Assembly (NCBI GenBank): GCA_022813625.1
Contig: JAKLMB010000014.1
Location: 762,845-826,844, forward strand
Length of the DNA stretch: 64,000 nucleotides
Source: Aaosphaeria pasadenensis
Taxonomy: Eukaryota > Ascomycota > Dothideomycetes > Pleosporales
Direction of reading: 5' to 3'
Shown here: positions 23,586 through 33,573 of the stretch, piece by piece
Numbering within the stretch: position 1 is the first letter of the stretch
How the letters are laid out: each line of letters opens with the position of its first letter
Notes under the pieces: generated by a model
Databases searched by the model: none
What the model saw: only the letters and a program-made list of their open reading frames with translations
What the model was told of the DNA's origin: nothing
Position numbers and translations under genes: made by a program

Positions 23586-25389
23586 ATGGCTGACCTCGGC
23601 GCTCCTCGGAAAACCAATACTAGCAATATTGACCAACTCTCACTCTCCAGCCATGAGATTTTCGATGGCACCCAGTCTGGGCTGGAGAAGCCGCAGTCAG
23701 CCATTTCAGAAACCTTGGGTTCAACACCAGGCCCTCGAAACATGAAGCAGGTCTCGTGGTTGCTGGTCTTGATCTCTATTCTCTCAGCTGTGTTTCTATT
23801 CGCTCTCGACAATACAGTTGTCGCAGACATTCAACCAAAGATTATCAACATCTTTGGTGAAATTGAGAAGCTACCATGGGCATCCGTTGCGTTCGCGCTA
23901 GGTGCTGTAGCTGTAAATTTGTTCTGGTATATCCAATTTACAGAAAACTCTTGATCAATGGTATTGACTCGGTTGCAGGGGGAAGCTTTTCGGAGACTTT
24001 GATGGCAAGATCCTCTACGTGATTGCATTCGTGTTGTTCGAGGTTGGTTCTGCCGTTTGTGGATCCGCCCGATCAATGAACGCTCTCATCGTCGGGCGTG
24101 CCGTTTGTGGCGTGGGCGGCGCCGGCATCTACATTGGTGCGATGAACCTTCTTAGTGCTCTCACCTCTGAGCAGGAACGCCCAGGGATCTTGAGCTTGGT
24201 AGGCCTCATGTGGGGTCTAGGGACAGTGTAAGTCTTAAAAGGGTCCATTATTGTTCTACACATGGCATTTCGAGGTTAGTGCTAACGTGGGACATCCAGT
24301 CTCGGCCCCATTGTTGGTGGCGCTTTCGCCGACAGCTCGGCAACTTGGAGATGGGCCTTCTACATCAACCTAGTCGTTGGTGGCCTGGCTGCTCCAATCT
24401 ATGTCTTCCTGATCCCTTCTCAAAATCCACGTCCGGGTGTTCCCTTCGCGAAGCGATTCGGGAGCTTGGATTGGGTGGGCGCAATCATCGTTGCCGGAGC
24501 TTTTGTCTCAGGAACTATGGCCATTGCGTTTGGCGGGGCCGTATACGAGTGGAGCAGCGGCCAGACCATTGGCTTGTTCGTCTGCTCTGCTGTGCTATGG
24601 ATCATCTTCGGTGTGCAGCAGGCATTCTGCATCTTCGTCTCTCAAGACCATCGTCTCTTTCCCTTGGAGTTCCTTAGGTCTTACGAGATGTGTATCCTGT
24701 TCGCACAAGTGGCTGCATCGGTCACTTGCGCATTTGTACCGACTTACTTCATTCCTCTATTCTTCCAATTCGCCAAGAACGATAGCGCCCTCGATGCCGG
24801 TGTCCGTCTTCTACCATTTGTCTTGGTCATGGTTGCGATGGTGGTCTTCAATGGTATTGCTATGGGCAAGGTAGGGTACTACATGCCATGGTACCTTGTC
24901 GGTGGCCTCATCGCAACTGTCGGGTCTGCCTTGATGTACACCGTCAAACTAGAGACCAGCCCGGCAAAAATATATGGGTACAGCATCATACTCGCTTTTG
25001 GAACTGGCCTCTTTTCTCAGGCATCGTTCCCAGTGGCGCAAGCTAAGGTCAAGCCTAGCCAGATCGCGCCAGCAACAGCCTTCATCGGCTGTGGCCAATT
25101 GGTCGGTATCGTGCTGGCTCTTACCATCTCAAACACCATCTTCATCAATCAGGCAACCATCAAGATTGCCAACATCCTGCCCGACGTTCCTAAAGGACTC
25201 ATTCAGCTTGCCATTACTGGTGCAAGTGGTGACTTCTTCAAGACCTTGGAGGAGGGTGCTCGCGAAGCTGTTTTGCGAGCGATTGTATCGGCTATCTCGT
25301 ATGCATACGTGATGACCTTGTCTGGGGCTATTCTTGCTGTCCTCATGTCGGTGTTCATGAAGCGTGAGAAGCTCTTCATCGCCCAGTAA
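23586..25389 (+). CDS. MFS drug/toxin efflux transporter (DHA type)
   Basis: Three exons: 23586-23926, 23979-24227, 24300-25389 (559 aa; introns 23927-23978 GTATAT...CAG and 24228-24299). A soluble N terminus of about 55 residues precedes the first helix; FALDNTVVADIQP is the TM1 signature of the DHA2/14-TM antiporter group, followed by GRAVCGVGGAGIYIGAMNL and LGPIVGGAFADSSATWRW (motif C-like). It ends in a short basic tail. Members export fungal metabolites and drugs with proton antiport at the plasma membrane. It is the only transporter near the PKS and the likely product exporter. Confidence 0.9.
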
Positions 25390-26592
25390 ACTTGGAGCCC
25401 GTTACATCATGTCATGTCTTTTTACAATGGGACACAGTAGAAGTGAAAAATTAGCGCTGGGCTTGAAACTTCGGGACGTATTCAAGTAGTAGAGAACAAT
25501 ACCGAGGCAGGCTATCTTGTAAACACTCTCAAAAGCGGGCATGAGGGGCCCGACAGTAGCAATCTATTCTCTAGCTAGTTTCCACAAGTGTCCATCGAAC
25601 AATTTGAAGTAATGTCGAAGCGTAGCAGTAGTTCTACTCCTGCCTGCTCTGCAGTCGCCAGAACGCATCTACTTTTACATACAGCACCCTCATTTCGGTG
25701 TCGCTCAAGTGCTATTTAATCTTGATGAGTGATACGCAAAGCCGAAGCTATATCCCCCCGCATGAGACAAGAAATGTCTCTCAGATGTTTCAACTGGTCA
25801 GGTGCATTATCAATGGGCACCGCTGTCGTGATTTCATACTTCATCTACGGTCTCTCTCCATGGCTACACCTACAACATCGTTCCATCTGACACCGTGAGC
25901 AGTTTTTCAATATCTTACCATCTTTGTTCGATGAAATTATAATTGTTTTTCTTGCAATCATCATGTACTTTGCTGCCTATGGCCATTATGCGTTCTCGCA
26001 ACTCCTTAGCATACAGTATCAATCAAATAAGTGTAGTCAAGACAGTGAACACAAACAACCGACTTAAAGATAGTCAACTCATCTCTGACTGCTATCATCA
26101 TCTCAAGAGTCCGCCGGAAAAAAAAAACAGTGCGGGTGAAAACAATAATATGAGCAAAGATATCACACGCTCGAGGCGCAATTCCTAGCCAAATCATTAT
26201 TTAGCCATGTAGCCTGGCGAGTAACTGTGATTCGTTCACTACCTTTCATAACGCAGTTGGACTACTTGGCTCTCCGGTGGAAGAGCCACCAAGTAACCGT
26301 CCGTACAGTTTTGAGTCAAGATTTATTTATTTGGAATAACTTGACTCAAATAACATCGTCTGGCACGATGTCAGTTGTGAATACGGCGGTGTAATTTCAA
26401 TTATTAATATTTGTTCAATGAAATAGGCATAGCATAGTGCAGACCTGTTTAATTCACGAAAGTTTTGAACTGACTTGAGACACTCTGCAATCTACTAAAA
26501 GATAATAAACAAGAAGAAATTCATTTATGCTAAAACCAAAGATGAAGCAGATATGACTAGAATTAAGAAGCAGGTCCACCTATTCTGCCAGC
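25390..26592. other. Intergenic with hairpin cluster
   Basis: About 1.2 kb between convergent genes. No credible ORF. Three adjacent inverted repeats lie at 26264-26370, listed separately. Confidence 0.5.
26264..26370. repeat. Three consecutive hairpins
   Basis: Hairpin 1 (26264-26294): ACTTGGCTCT pairs with AGAGCCaCCAAGT with one bulged base. Hairpin 2 (26310-26350): TTTGAGTCAAG pairs with CTTGACTCAAA across a 19-nt loop. Hairpin 3 (26354-26370): CATCGT pairs with ACGATG. Could be a decayed MITE or structured 3' sequence. Confidence 0.6.
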
Positions 26593-27060
26593 TCACGGAC
26601 GGCTGCCCGAGCTCCGCGTCACTGACCTCGCTCGACTCCGATAATTTGTTGCAGCAGCCTGGATGCATTCGCCCTCAATAAACCTGGCTGATTCAATGAG
26701 AGAGATATAGCCTTCGTCGTCTAGCTCCTTCAATGCATTCATAAGCCAGGTCCGACAAGTCAAGGCTGGCAAATGGCGATTGGCACTGCGCAGTCTACTG
26801 ACCAAGTGGTGCTGCAAAGATTGTTCGACTACAGCGATTTTCACAGCTACCAGTAAGGAACACGAATTGCCGACGTCGCTGGTAAGCTTCTCCTCGAAGA
26901 TCCATGCGGTTGTTGCCTCGTTGTAAGTCATGTGGATGATATAACCATCGGAAGATGATGTGGCTAAGTAAAAACCCCAATGGAAGGAGTTCTCGTAGCC
27001 TATGTTTTCTAGGAGTATGTAAAGTCCATTCGCATCTAGTGGGAGGGTCTCGAGTGGCAT
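26593..27060 (-). CDS. Conserved fungal hypothetical protein
   Basis: Single exon, 155 aa from MPLETLPLD; an in-frame extension upstream starts at GTG and is not used. A core of the type LYILLENIGYENSFHWGFYL is followed by WIFEEK and the segment CRTWLMNALKELDDEGYI, which I recognise as a pattern of small fungal proteins of unknown function. There is no signal peptide or TM helix. The C terminus is Arg/Ser-rich. Function unknown. Confidence 0.65.
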   Translation of the reverse strand: MPLETLPLDANGLYILLENIGYENSFHWGFYLATSSSDGYIIHMTYNEATTAWIFEEKLTSDVGNSCSLLVAVKIAVVEQSLQHHLVSRLRSANRHLPALTCRTWLMNALKELDDEGYISLIESARFIEGECIQAAATNYRSRARSVTRSSGSRP

Positions 27061-27631
27061 TATTGTGTGCCTATCAAAATAGGAAGTGCGAAAGCGAGGG
27101 AGGATTGAGTATTGATTTGAATACGTTGTGATGTTCACAGCGTATGTTGGTCATTAGGGAAGAGTTCAAGCAAGATTAAGGTATCAAATGAATACAAGCT
27201 ACGCGCCATGATATATGATGTAGGAATCATCACCTCTCTAACAGAATTGAGAACTTCAAAGGGATGGATGATAGCCGCGCGCGTTGTTCTACGTTGTGAG
27301 GATGCTGACCATCGAAGAACTAGCACCAACTATTTCATAACGGCTGCCATAAATGAAACAAGCATCGGAAAGGTTTCACATCAGTTTACTCGAATCATGA
27401 AAAGAAAGTTTGTATTGATGATTCCTTCCGCAATGTATTGGTCAGAGGGTTGCCAAACTCAATCAAATTGGGCTATCGCTGATTGGCTGATCATCGGATT
27501 GCGGCGCACGCTGTCTGCGACGTGCGACCGATTCACGCGGATCCTTCGACGCGTTTGAACGCGTTTGGCCTTTGATCTCTCAAGATATCGGAATCAATGC
27601 GAATTTGTCTGTAGCCTGGGTTTCACGACTG
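27061..27631. other. Intergenic, no supported gene
   Basis: Spacer upstream of the small hypothetical gene and downstream of the arginase-like gene; nothing recognised. Confidence 0.5.
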
Positions 27632-28585
27632 CTATGACAATTGACTCAGCCCAGCAGCAATCTCGTCTACGAGCTTCCCGGTCATTTTTAGCCCTGGATC
27701 GTGATCCGGATTGACCTCCGCAATGCTGAACGCAACGCACTTTTCGCTCTTCAGAAATATCTTGACGGCATTCATGGTATTCTTGAAGCTGAGGCCCGTC
27801 CAGTTTGGAACGTTACACAGCGGGAATTCGCTAGGATCTATAACGTCCACATCTAGATGCACAACGATCTGATCGACGCGCGATTCCAACCATTGTAGTG
27901 CCTCCTTCGCGCGCTCTTCTGGTGCTCTCTGGATGGCTTGCGACGTAATCACGCGGAAATTATTGTCGAAAAGGTATCCCATGTGTTCGCGCTTATTCGC
28001 CTCCGAAGTAGAGTTCAATCCGAAGAGCACGATGTTCTCGTTGTCGACCACCCCGGAGCCGTCTGGTCTAGAGAAGGCTTTCATGCTGTCCAGGGCGCCG
28101 TCTCGTAGCGTCATGTGCGTGAGCGTCATGCCAGCGATGTTTCCCGATGAGTTCGGTTCCGTCGGCGTGTACAGGTCACAATCAGCGTCGACGTAGAGGA
28201 TGCCGACACGTTGTGACGTGCCTTCGATATGCTTCCAATAAGCAGATAGTATCGCGGGACAGTATAGGCATTCGCCAGAGAGAATCAGTTGGAAAGTGGA
28301 TGGCTCGCATGACTGCAACTCGTTCGCCAACATCTCTGCGACCTGGTGGCATGATTCGACTGTGCGGGCCTCGTTCCTCGCACCGTTTGGCTCCCGAGTA
28401 GATGAGGTCCAGCCAGCCGATGATTTCAAACTTTTGGATTGTTGCAATAATCGAACACCCGATGCGTGGAGCTTTTCGCGAAGACCTGCGGCTTCGAATG
28501 CTGCTGGTGCCTTTGACTTGCCTGCATAGACCGAGCCGACATCCGATGAAACGTTGATGATATTGACTGCTTTTCGTGTAGCCAT
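27632..28585 (-). CDS. Arginase/ureohydrolase-fold protein with altered metal ligands
   Basis: Single exon, 317 aa, close to the usual 300-330 aa of arginases. Aligned by motif to arginase: the GGDHS site reads SGECL (His to Cys), the DAHxD site reads DADCD (His to Asp), the DVDxxDP site is intact (HLDVDVIDPS), and the late MEVNP site reads AEVNPDHD. Thus four Asp ligands remain but both His ligands of the binuclear Mn site are changed. Arginase, agmatinase or formiminoglutamase-type activity with a different metal set, or a non-catalytic role, are all possible. It is divergent from the Zn2Cys6 factor across 628 bp. Confidence 0.85.
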   Translation of the reverse strand: MATRKAVNIINVSSDVGSVYAGKSKAPAAFEAAGLREKLHASGVRLLQQSKSLKSSAGWTSSTREPNGARNEARTVESCHQVAEMLANELQSCEPSTFQLILSGECLYCPAILSAYWKHIEGTSQRVGILYVDADCDLYTPTEPNSSGNIAGMTLTHMTLRDGALDSMKAFSRPDGSGVVDNENIVLFGLNSTSEANKREHMGYLFDNNFRVITSQAIQRAPEERAKEALQWLESRVDQIVVHLDVDVIDPSEFPLCNVPNWTGLSFKNTMNAVKIFLKSEKCVAFSIAEVNPDHDPGLKMTGKLVDEIAAGLSQLS

Positions 28586-29213
28586 CGCAAAGAATGGAAT
28601 TAGAGGCTACAAGATCAGACGATAAAGCGTCAAGAAGTCCTTCAAGTACCTTGAGATTAGCATTTGTAATGTTCCTAGACTAACTATGGACCGGTGCCTG
28701 TCTGACATCATTGTACAATCGTTCGGATGGAACGTCAGCTTACGCAAGCAGGAATGGTTAAACCTACTCGTTTCGCGATCACATTCTTATTTCTTTGATT
28801 CTCAGTCATATTCATTCAATCAATAAAAAAGGAATGGAGTTCATGGATGGAACGCCGAAGCGCATAAAATATAAATCAGATTGTTGAAGTACTTGTAGCC
28901 ACTATGGTTCATCCGAGTTCTCCACTCCTTGTCGTCATCAGTATATTGAGGCCGCGCAGAGATATAGATTGACAAACGGCTACAGGAAGAAGAACCACGA
29001 GGCATTACTCCCTACAGTCAGTAGCAATGGCTTTTGCTACCGCTGGTAGACAGAAAAATACTTCGCTCGTAATGATAATAGTCTGTTGATTTACGAACTG
29101 GGCAGTTCTTCCCTTCCCAGTGATGATTGGCTCGTAGACGCCGAACTTCCGACATTTTCCCCGCCCACCTGATCAGATCAAACCACTCCGATACCTTCTA
29201 TAATAATGCCACC
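28586..29213. promoter_or_regulatory. Divergent promoter region (arginase-like / Zn2Cys6 factor)
   Basis: 628 bp between divergent starts at 28585 and 29214. No coding signal; promoter elements not assigned. Confidence 0.5.
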
Positions 29214-30718
29214 ATGTTCAAGTCGTGCAACTACTGCCGCCACCGGAAGAAGAAATGCATATTGCAGCCTGCGTCGAACCGCTGTGCCGATTGTCAATAC
29301 CTTGGCCTAACTTGTGTATTCAATCCTCGCCACCCAAGTGAGAAGCGACGGCAAACTTCCCAGAAGATTGCGTCTCAGATCGGATTGAATGGGACGAGGG
29401 GTTTGGGAACGAGATCAATCCCTTTTGGTGGGAACGATGGCGATGAAACAGATGAGGCCAATCTCAAAGAGGGCGACTGTCAACTTCGACTTGCGGGGAA
29501 GCGTGACATGGCTAAGAAACGATTGTTTCAGCCAACAGATCCTATGAATGGTCAAAGCAGCCATACATCACCGATAGGCCAGTACTGTCGCCATGTACAG
29601 CCATTCTGGCCCTTCGTTGCTGCAGAATACCTGGCAAAGGGTGAAATAGAGATGGACGAGAGTTTACAGCAATGTATCGATTCAGCCGTCGCATTGTCTT
29701 TGAACTGCACACACCAAACACAAGATGCACATTTGCATACTAATAAACTGATTCAGTTACTTAATCAAGAGACTTTATCAATGCCAACAATCTCTGGCGC
29801 TTTGCTCTTGTGCTTCTTCCTTGACATCGAAGACGACCTCGTCCAGAAGGCAAGTACCTACAGGACTAACTTCTTTGTAGCACTTGACTGATTGTCGCTT
29901 ACTAGATCTTTGAAACTATCACGTATGCTATGAAGAAGGAGACACTCAGATTGCCTACTGCACTCGTGTCTGGTACTCTCGTCATTAATGTGTGGAGACG
30001 CCTCGCTGGCCATGCTCACCCACCCCTTGATTTATCGCCTGATATTTTAGAGAGCTACTCTCATGCTCTTAATACTGATACTTTCAGTCACCACTTCTTG
30101 CATCTCTCGCGCCATGCCGCTGAGCTCGATCAACGTTGCACTGCAATTAACACGGATGGAGTACAGCCAGACAGCCACCTTGTCTGGGCCAAACTCGAGT
30201 ATGACTGTTTTCTCTGGCAGGTTTGTTTACCCTCAACACTTCTCGATACCCGAGACGATCTTCCAGCTACCCCCGGATCTGTGGTCATTCACTGTCTATC
30301 GAATCTGCTCTTGCTGTCATTCTACAGCTTTGTGCTTGAGCATGCCGACACTTTAGGAAGCCTCATCGCATTACGGCCTGTTCCGGGTGTCCTACTTTTC
30401 ATGTGTGCCCTTGCGCGGAGTACATTCATTTGTCCTCGCGTGTTGCTTGATCGCATGTCCCTCCTCATCAGTATACAAGCACAGACAGCACGTATCATGC
30501 TACGTGTCTGGCACCAAACTGGTTACGAAAACTGCCGAGCCATATTGAATCTCTGGGAAGACCCTCGTGTCCTTTTCCCCGAGCTCTTTCAACAGATTCG
30601 TACGGAGATCGGATCTGGACCTTGGGCAATTGAGGAAATTGATGGGTACTCTGTCTTCTGGACATTCCGCGACCTGCGAACTTTAACAACAAAGTACATC
30701 TTCACGGGAAGGCCGTAA
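29214..30718 (+). CDS. Zn2Cys6 fungal transcription factor
   Basis: Two exons, 29214-29849 and 29906-30718 (482 aa). The start ATG has an ideal ACCATG context; an upstream in-frame ATG at 29127 has no such support. The N-terminal zinc cluster is CNYCRHRKKKCILQPASNRC then CQYLGLTC, giving six Cys in the usual spacing. The intron 29850-29905 uses a GC donor with full consensus (AAG/GCAAGT) and TAG acceptor; only this splice joins DDLVQK to IFETIT. The rest is the helical middle-homology type region. It sits upstream of, and co-oriented with, a sugar transporter and a secreted protein, so it is the likely local regulator of those genes. Confidence 0.88.
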
Positions 30719-31168
30719 CTTCATTATCTTGCCTACGTTATTGAGTGCTTTGGCTCGAGGAATTGATAGGCTTTCATTCCTCAATAATGAACTGTCGGGG
30801 CGTGGGACGCTTGTCCTACTAAAGACTGGATTGCAGATCAGTCTGCTGTCACACCCCACTTGTCGGAAAAAACGTCGGCATCTTGGTTAAGCGATGCACT
30901 GGTAAAATGAACAAAGTTGGTTAGGCGTCCTCGGAGCGAAACAGATCAGGGAACACGACTGTCGAATTGCGGGGAAACTTCCATCGAAGCACCTTGGTTG
31001 CTCTGGTCTATCGTATCCTTCGAAAAGGCATTATCGCGCGCTCTGGATTAGTTGATATATATAAAGACGGGTCAATGGCGCTGTTCAACGATCGACATGC
31101 TCGACCATCAATCCTTTCAGCTTACAAGGTCTTGACTGTCTCCTTGTCGCTTTATTCATTTGCTTGCA
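30719..31168. promoter_or_regulatory. Sugar transporter promoter
   Basis: Contains a strong TATA box TATATATAAA at 31055-31064, 105 bp before the transporter ATG at 31169. A GCGGGG at 30969-30974 fits the CreA carbon-repressor consensus SYGGRG, which would fit catabolite control, but one such hexamer is weak evidence. Confidence 0.55.
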
Positions 31169-32785
31169 ATGACGGCTGCCTGCGAAAGCAAGCAAGCTTC
31201 GGTGGTAGACAATGAAGCATTCAATCGGCCTGCCGTAGCAGTTGAAACCGCGATGCATGGAACTAATGTTCCGGCTCTCGAAGTCATCCAGCGATTGGAA
31301 CCCGTCGAGACAACTAGCAGGGAAATGTTGCAGCTTTACTTCATTTCTGGCCTCATGTTCCTGGGTTCAACCATGGGTGGCTTTGACGGTTCTTTGATGG
31401 GCAATATGTTGGCATTACCCTCGTTCCAGCAACAGTTTGGCGCAACTATCATTGGAGTACAAACAGCATATATCTCCAGCATGTACCAGATTGGCTCGGT
31501 TTGCGCTTTGCCATTCATCGGACCTTTGACGGACACGTGGGGCCGTCGAGTTGGCATCGCAACTGGGTGTGTTTTGATCATTATGGGCACTATCATCCAA
31601 GGAACATCAGCCGCTCTGCCACAATATCTCGCTGGGAGGTTCTTTCTTGGCTTTGGTGGATGCGTCGCCAATGTTGCTTGTCCTTCATACGTTGTCGAAA
31701 TCGCCCATCCTGCGTATCGCGGCGTCATTACAGGATTATACAACTGCTGCTACTATCTTGGCGCCATCCTGGCCGCTGCAGCGCTCCGAGGCAGCCTGCA
31801 CTACCATGATAACAGGTCATGGTTAATACCGACGTGGGTCCAACTCATATTTCCAGTCGTCTTGCTTCCAGCCTGCTACTTCTTCCCCGAGTCCCCGCGT
31901 TGGTTATTTGTTCATGGAAAAGGAGAAACATGTCGCGATGTCCTGGTCAAATATCATGGCAACAACAACCCCGAATCCTTATATGTCCAACTTCAACTTC
32001 GCGAATTCGACGAAGATCTAGAAATCGATGGGGCAGACAAGCGCTGGTGGGACTACCGCGTCCTCTTCAACTCGCGGCCAGCCATCTACCGTGCTATTCT
32101 TTGCGCAGTAGCCGTCTCGGCTTTCAGTCAATGGGCAGGCCAGAGCAGCGTTTCATATTTTTTGCCTGCGATGCTGTCCACAACTGGCATTACAGATTCC
32201 ACCACCATCCTGAATATCAACCTCGGCATCACCATCACCAGCGGTGCAGCGGCCTGCTTCGGTGCAAGTCTCATGGACCGCTTCGGCCGTCGCAAGATGC
32301 TCATTTCCTGCTGCGTCTTGATGGCCGTACCGTGGGCCGGCATGCTGGGCGGTACAGGTGCCTACTACGAGAACAACAACACAAAGGCTGCGAAGGCATC
32401 TATAGTCTTCGTCTTTCTAATTGGCATCGTCTTCTCCGCAGCTTACACCCCATTACAAGCTCTTTATCCCGTAGAATGCCTCTCATACGAACAGCGCGCC
32501 AAAGGCATGGCTTTGCAGAATATGGCTGGTAACGCTGCCAGTCTCGTCAACCAGTTTGCCTTTCCCATCGCGCTAGGTGACATCACGTGGAAAACATACT
32601 TTATATATCTAGGAACGTGCACGGCAGAGGCAGTTTATTATTACTTCATTATGGTAGAAACAAAGGGACATACGCTGGAGGAACTTACGGAGATATTCAA
32701 GGCACCCAATCCGAGACTGGCATCATTGGCCAAGAAGGAGCAAGTTGAGGAGGCTGTAGTTCAGATTCAGACTAAATCTGTCTGA
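31169..32785 (+). CDS. MFS sugar transporter (sugar:proton symporter family)
   Basis: Single exon, 538 aa from MTAACESKQAS. Sugar-porter signatures are present: GGFDGSLMGN in TM1, GPLTDTWGRRVG, the PESPRWLFVHGK motif, MDRFGRRKML in the second half, and VETKGHTLEELTEIF at the C terminus. It resembles the fungal lactose/galactoside-type permease branch, though the sugar cannot be read from sequence. Plasma-membrane uptake is expected. It lies between a Zn2Cys6 factor and a secreted protein on the same strand, suggesting a small uptake/catabolic unit. Confidence 0.92.
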   Translation: MTAACESKQASVVDNEAFNRPAVAVETAMHGTNVPALEVIQRLEPVETTSREMLQLYFISGLMFLGSTMGGFDGSLMGNMLALPSFQQQFGATIIGVQTAYISSMYQIGSVCALPFIGPLTDTWGRRVGIATGCVLIIMGTIIQGTSAALPQYLAGRFFLGFGGCVANVACPSYVVEIAHPAYRGVITGLYNCCYYLGAILAAAALRGSLHYHDNRSWLIPTWVQLIFPVVLLPACYFFPESPRWLFVHGKGETCRDVLVKYHGNNNPESLYVQLQLREFDEDLEIDGADKRWWDYRVLFNSRPAIYRAILCAVAVSAFSQWAGQSSVSYFLPAMLSTTGITDSTTILNINLGITITSGAAACFGASLMDRFGRRKMLISCCVLMAVPWAGMLGGTGAYYENNNTKAAKASIVFVFLIGIVFSAAYTPLQALYPVECLSYEQRAKGMALQNMAGNAASLVNQFAFPIALGDITWKTYFIYLGTCTAEAVYYYFIMVETKGHTLEELTEIFKAPNPRLASLAKKEQVEEAVVQIQTKSV

Positions 32786-33573
32786 AAATGATGCTCATCG
32801 TGTCACTTGTAGTAGTGAGAAAGTAAAATTCATTTATAGAATTGATGTCGAACCACTGGTACGCAGAAGTACAGCTTGTCAAACTACAGCGCTCCTTTCG
32901 CCGATACGCAAAGCTTTCATTGAAAAGAGCCCATGGACAGCAAGATATGATTCATCAAAGCCCTTCTTTGTACTAATAATACTGTCCGTAAGAAAATGCG
33001 TATTCTCTACTACTTCACAAGCTGAAAGTTATGGGGAATCCCCCGCATCTTGATTTAAGGCCTGCCTGTATCCAAGGCGAGGGTGGGCGCGTGCATCGTC
33101 GGGCCTCCTGCATACAATTTCCTATGGTCATGGGGGATTCCTTAACATCGCCCATCTGACGAATACGAGACGCGCATTGGATGCAGCTAGCCGTCAAGGA
33201 TTTGCATCTTCCCACCTGCCCTTTTGTCGAGGTTTGGCTACACAATATTGTCGATCCTGCGATGTACCGACGTTTTTTCCGACGTTAGATTGGAGGCCAT
33301 AATCGTGACTTACGGACCATTGAGGATTCATTAGATCTGATGTAACATGATTTCCCTTGTGGGCGGGGAAAAATTTAAGAATATCGTGAGCCACCTCAAG
33401 TACATATTATGACCCACATTATATTTTTTGACTCTTGCCGACTATAGAAACAGACTTTTGTCTCTCGCCAATTGATTGCCCAAGAACGGCTAAATTTTGT
33501 TCAACTCTGAATTCCGTTTCATCTTGCTTGTCCTTGAATCGACATATTCGCAAGGAGAGATTGAAGTTACAAA
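32786..33573. other. Intergenic / promoter of secreted protein
   Basis: About 0.8 kb between co-oriented genes. Only short non-family ORFs. It must include the promoter of the secreted protein; no element is assigned. Confidence 0.5.

Noticed and set aside
31819..32532. Long overlapping open frame (237 codons) on the plus strand
   Set aside because: Out-of-frame shadow of the sugar transporter; Ser/Arg-rich composition without family match.
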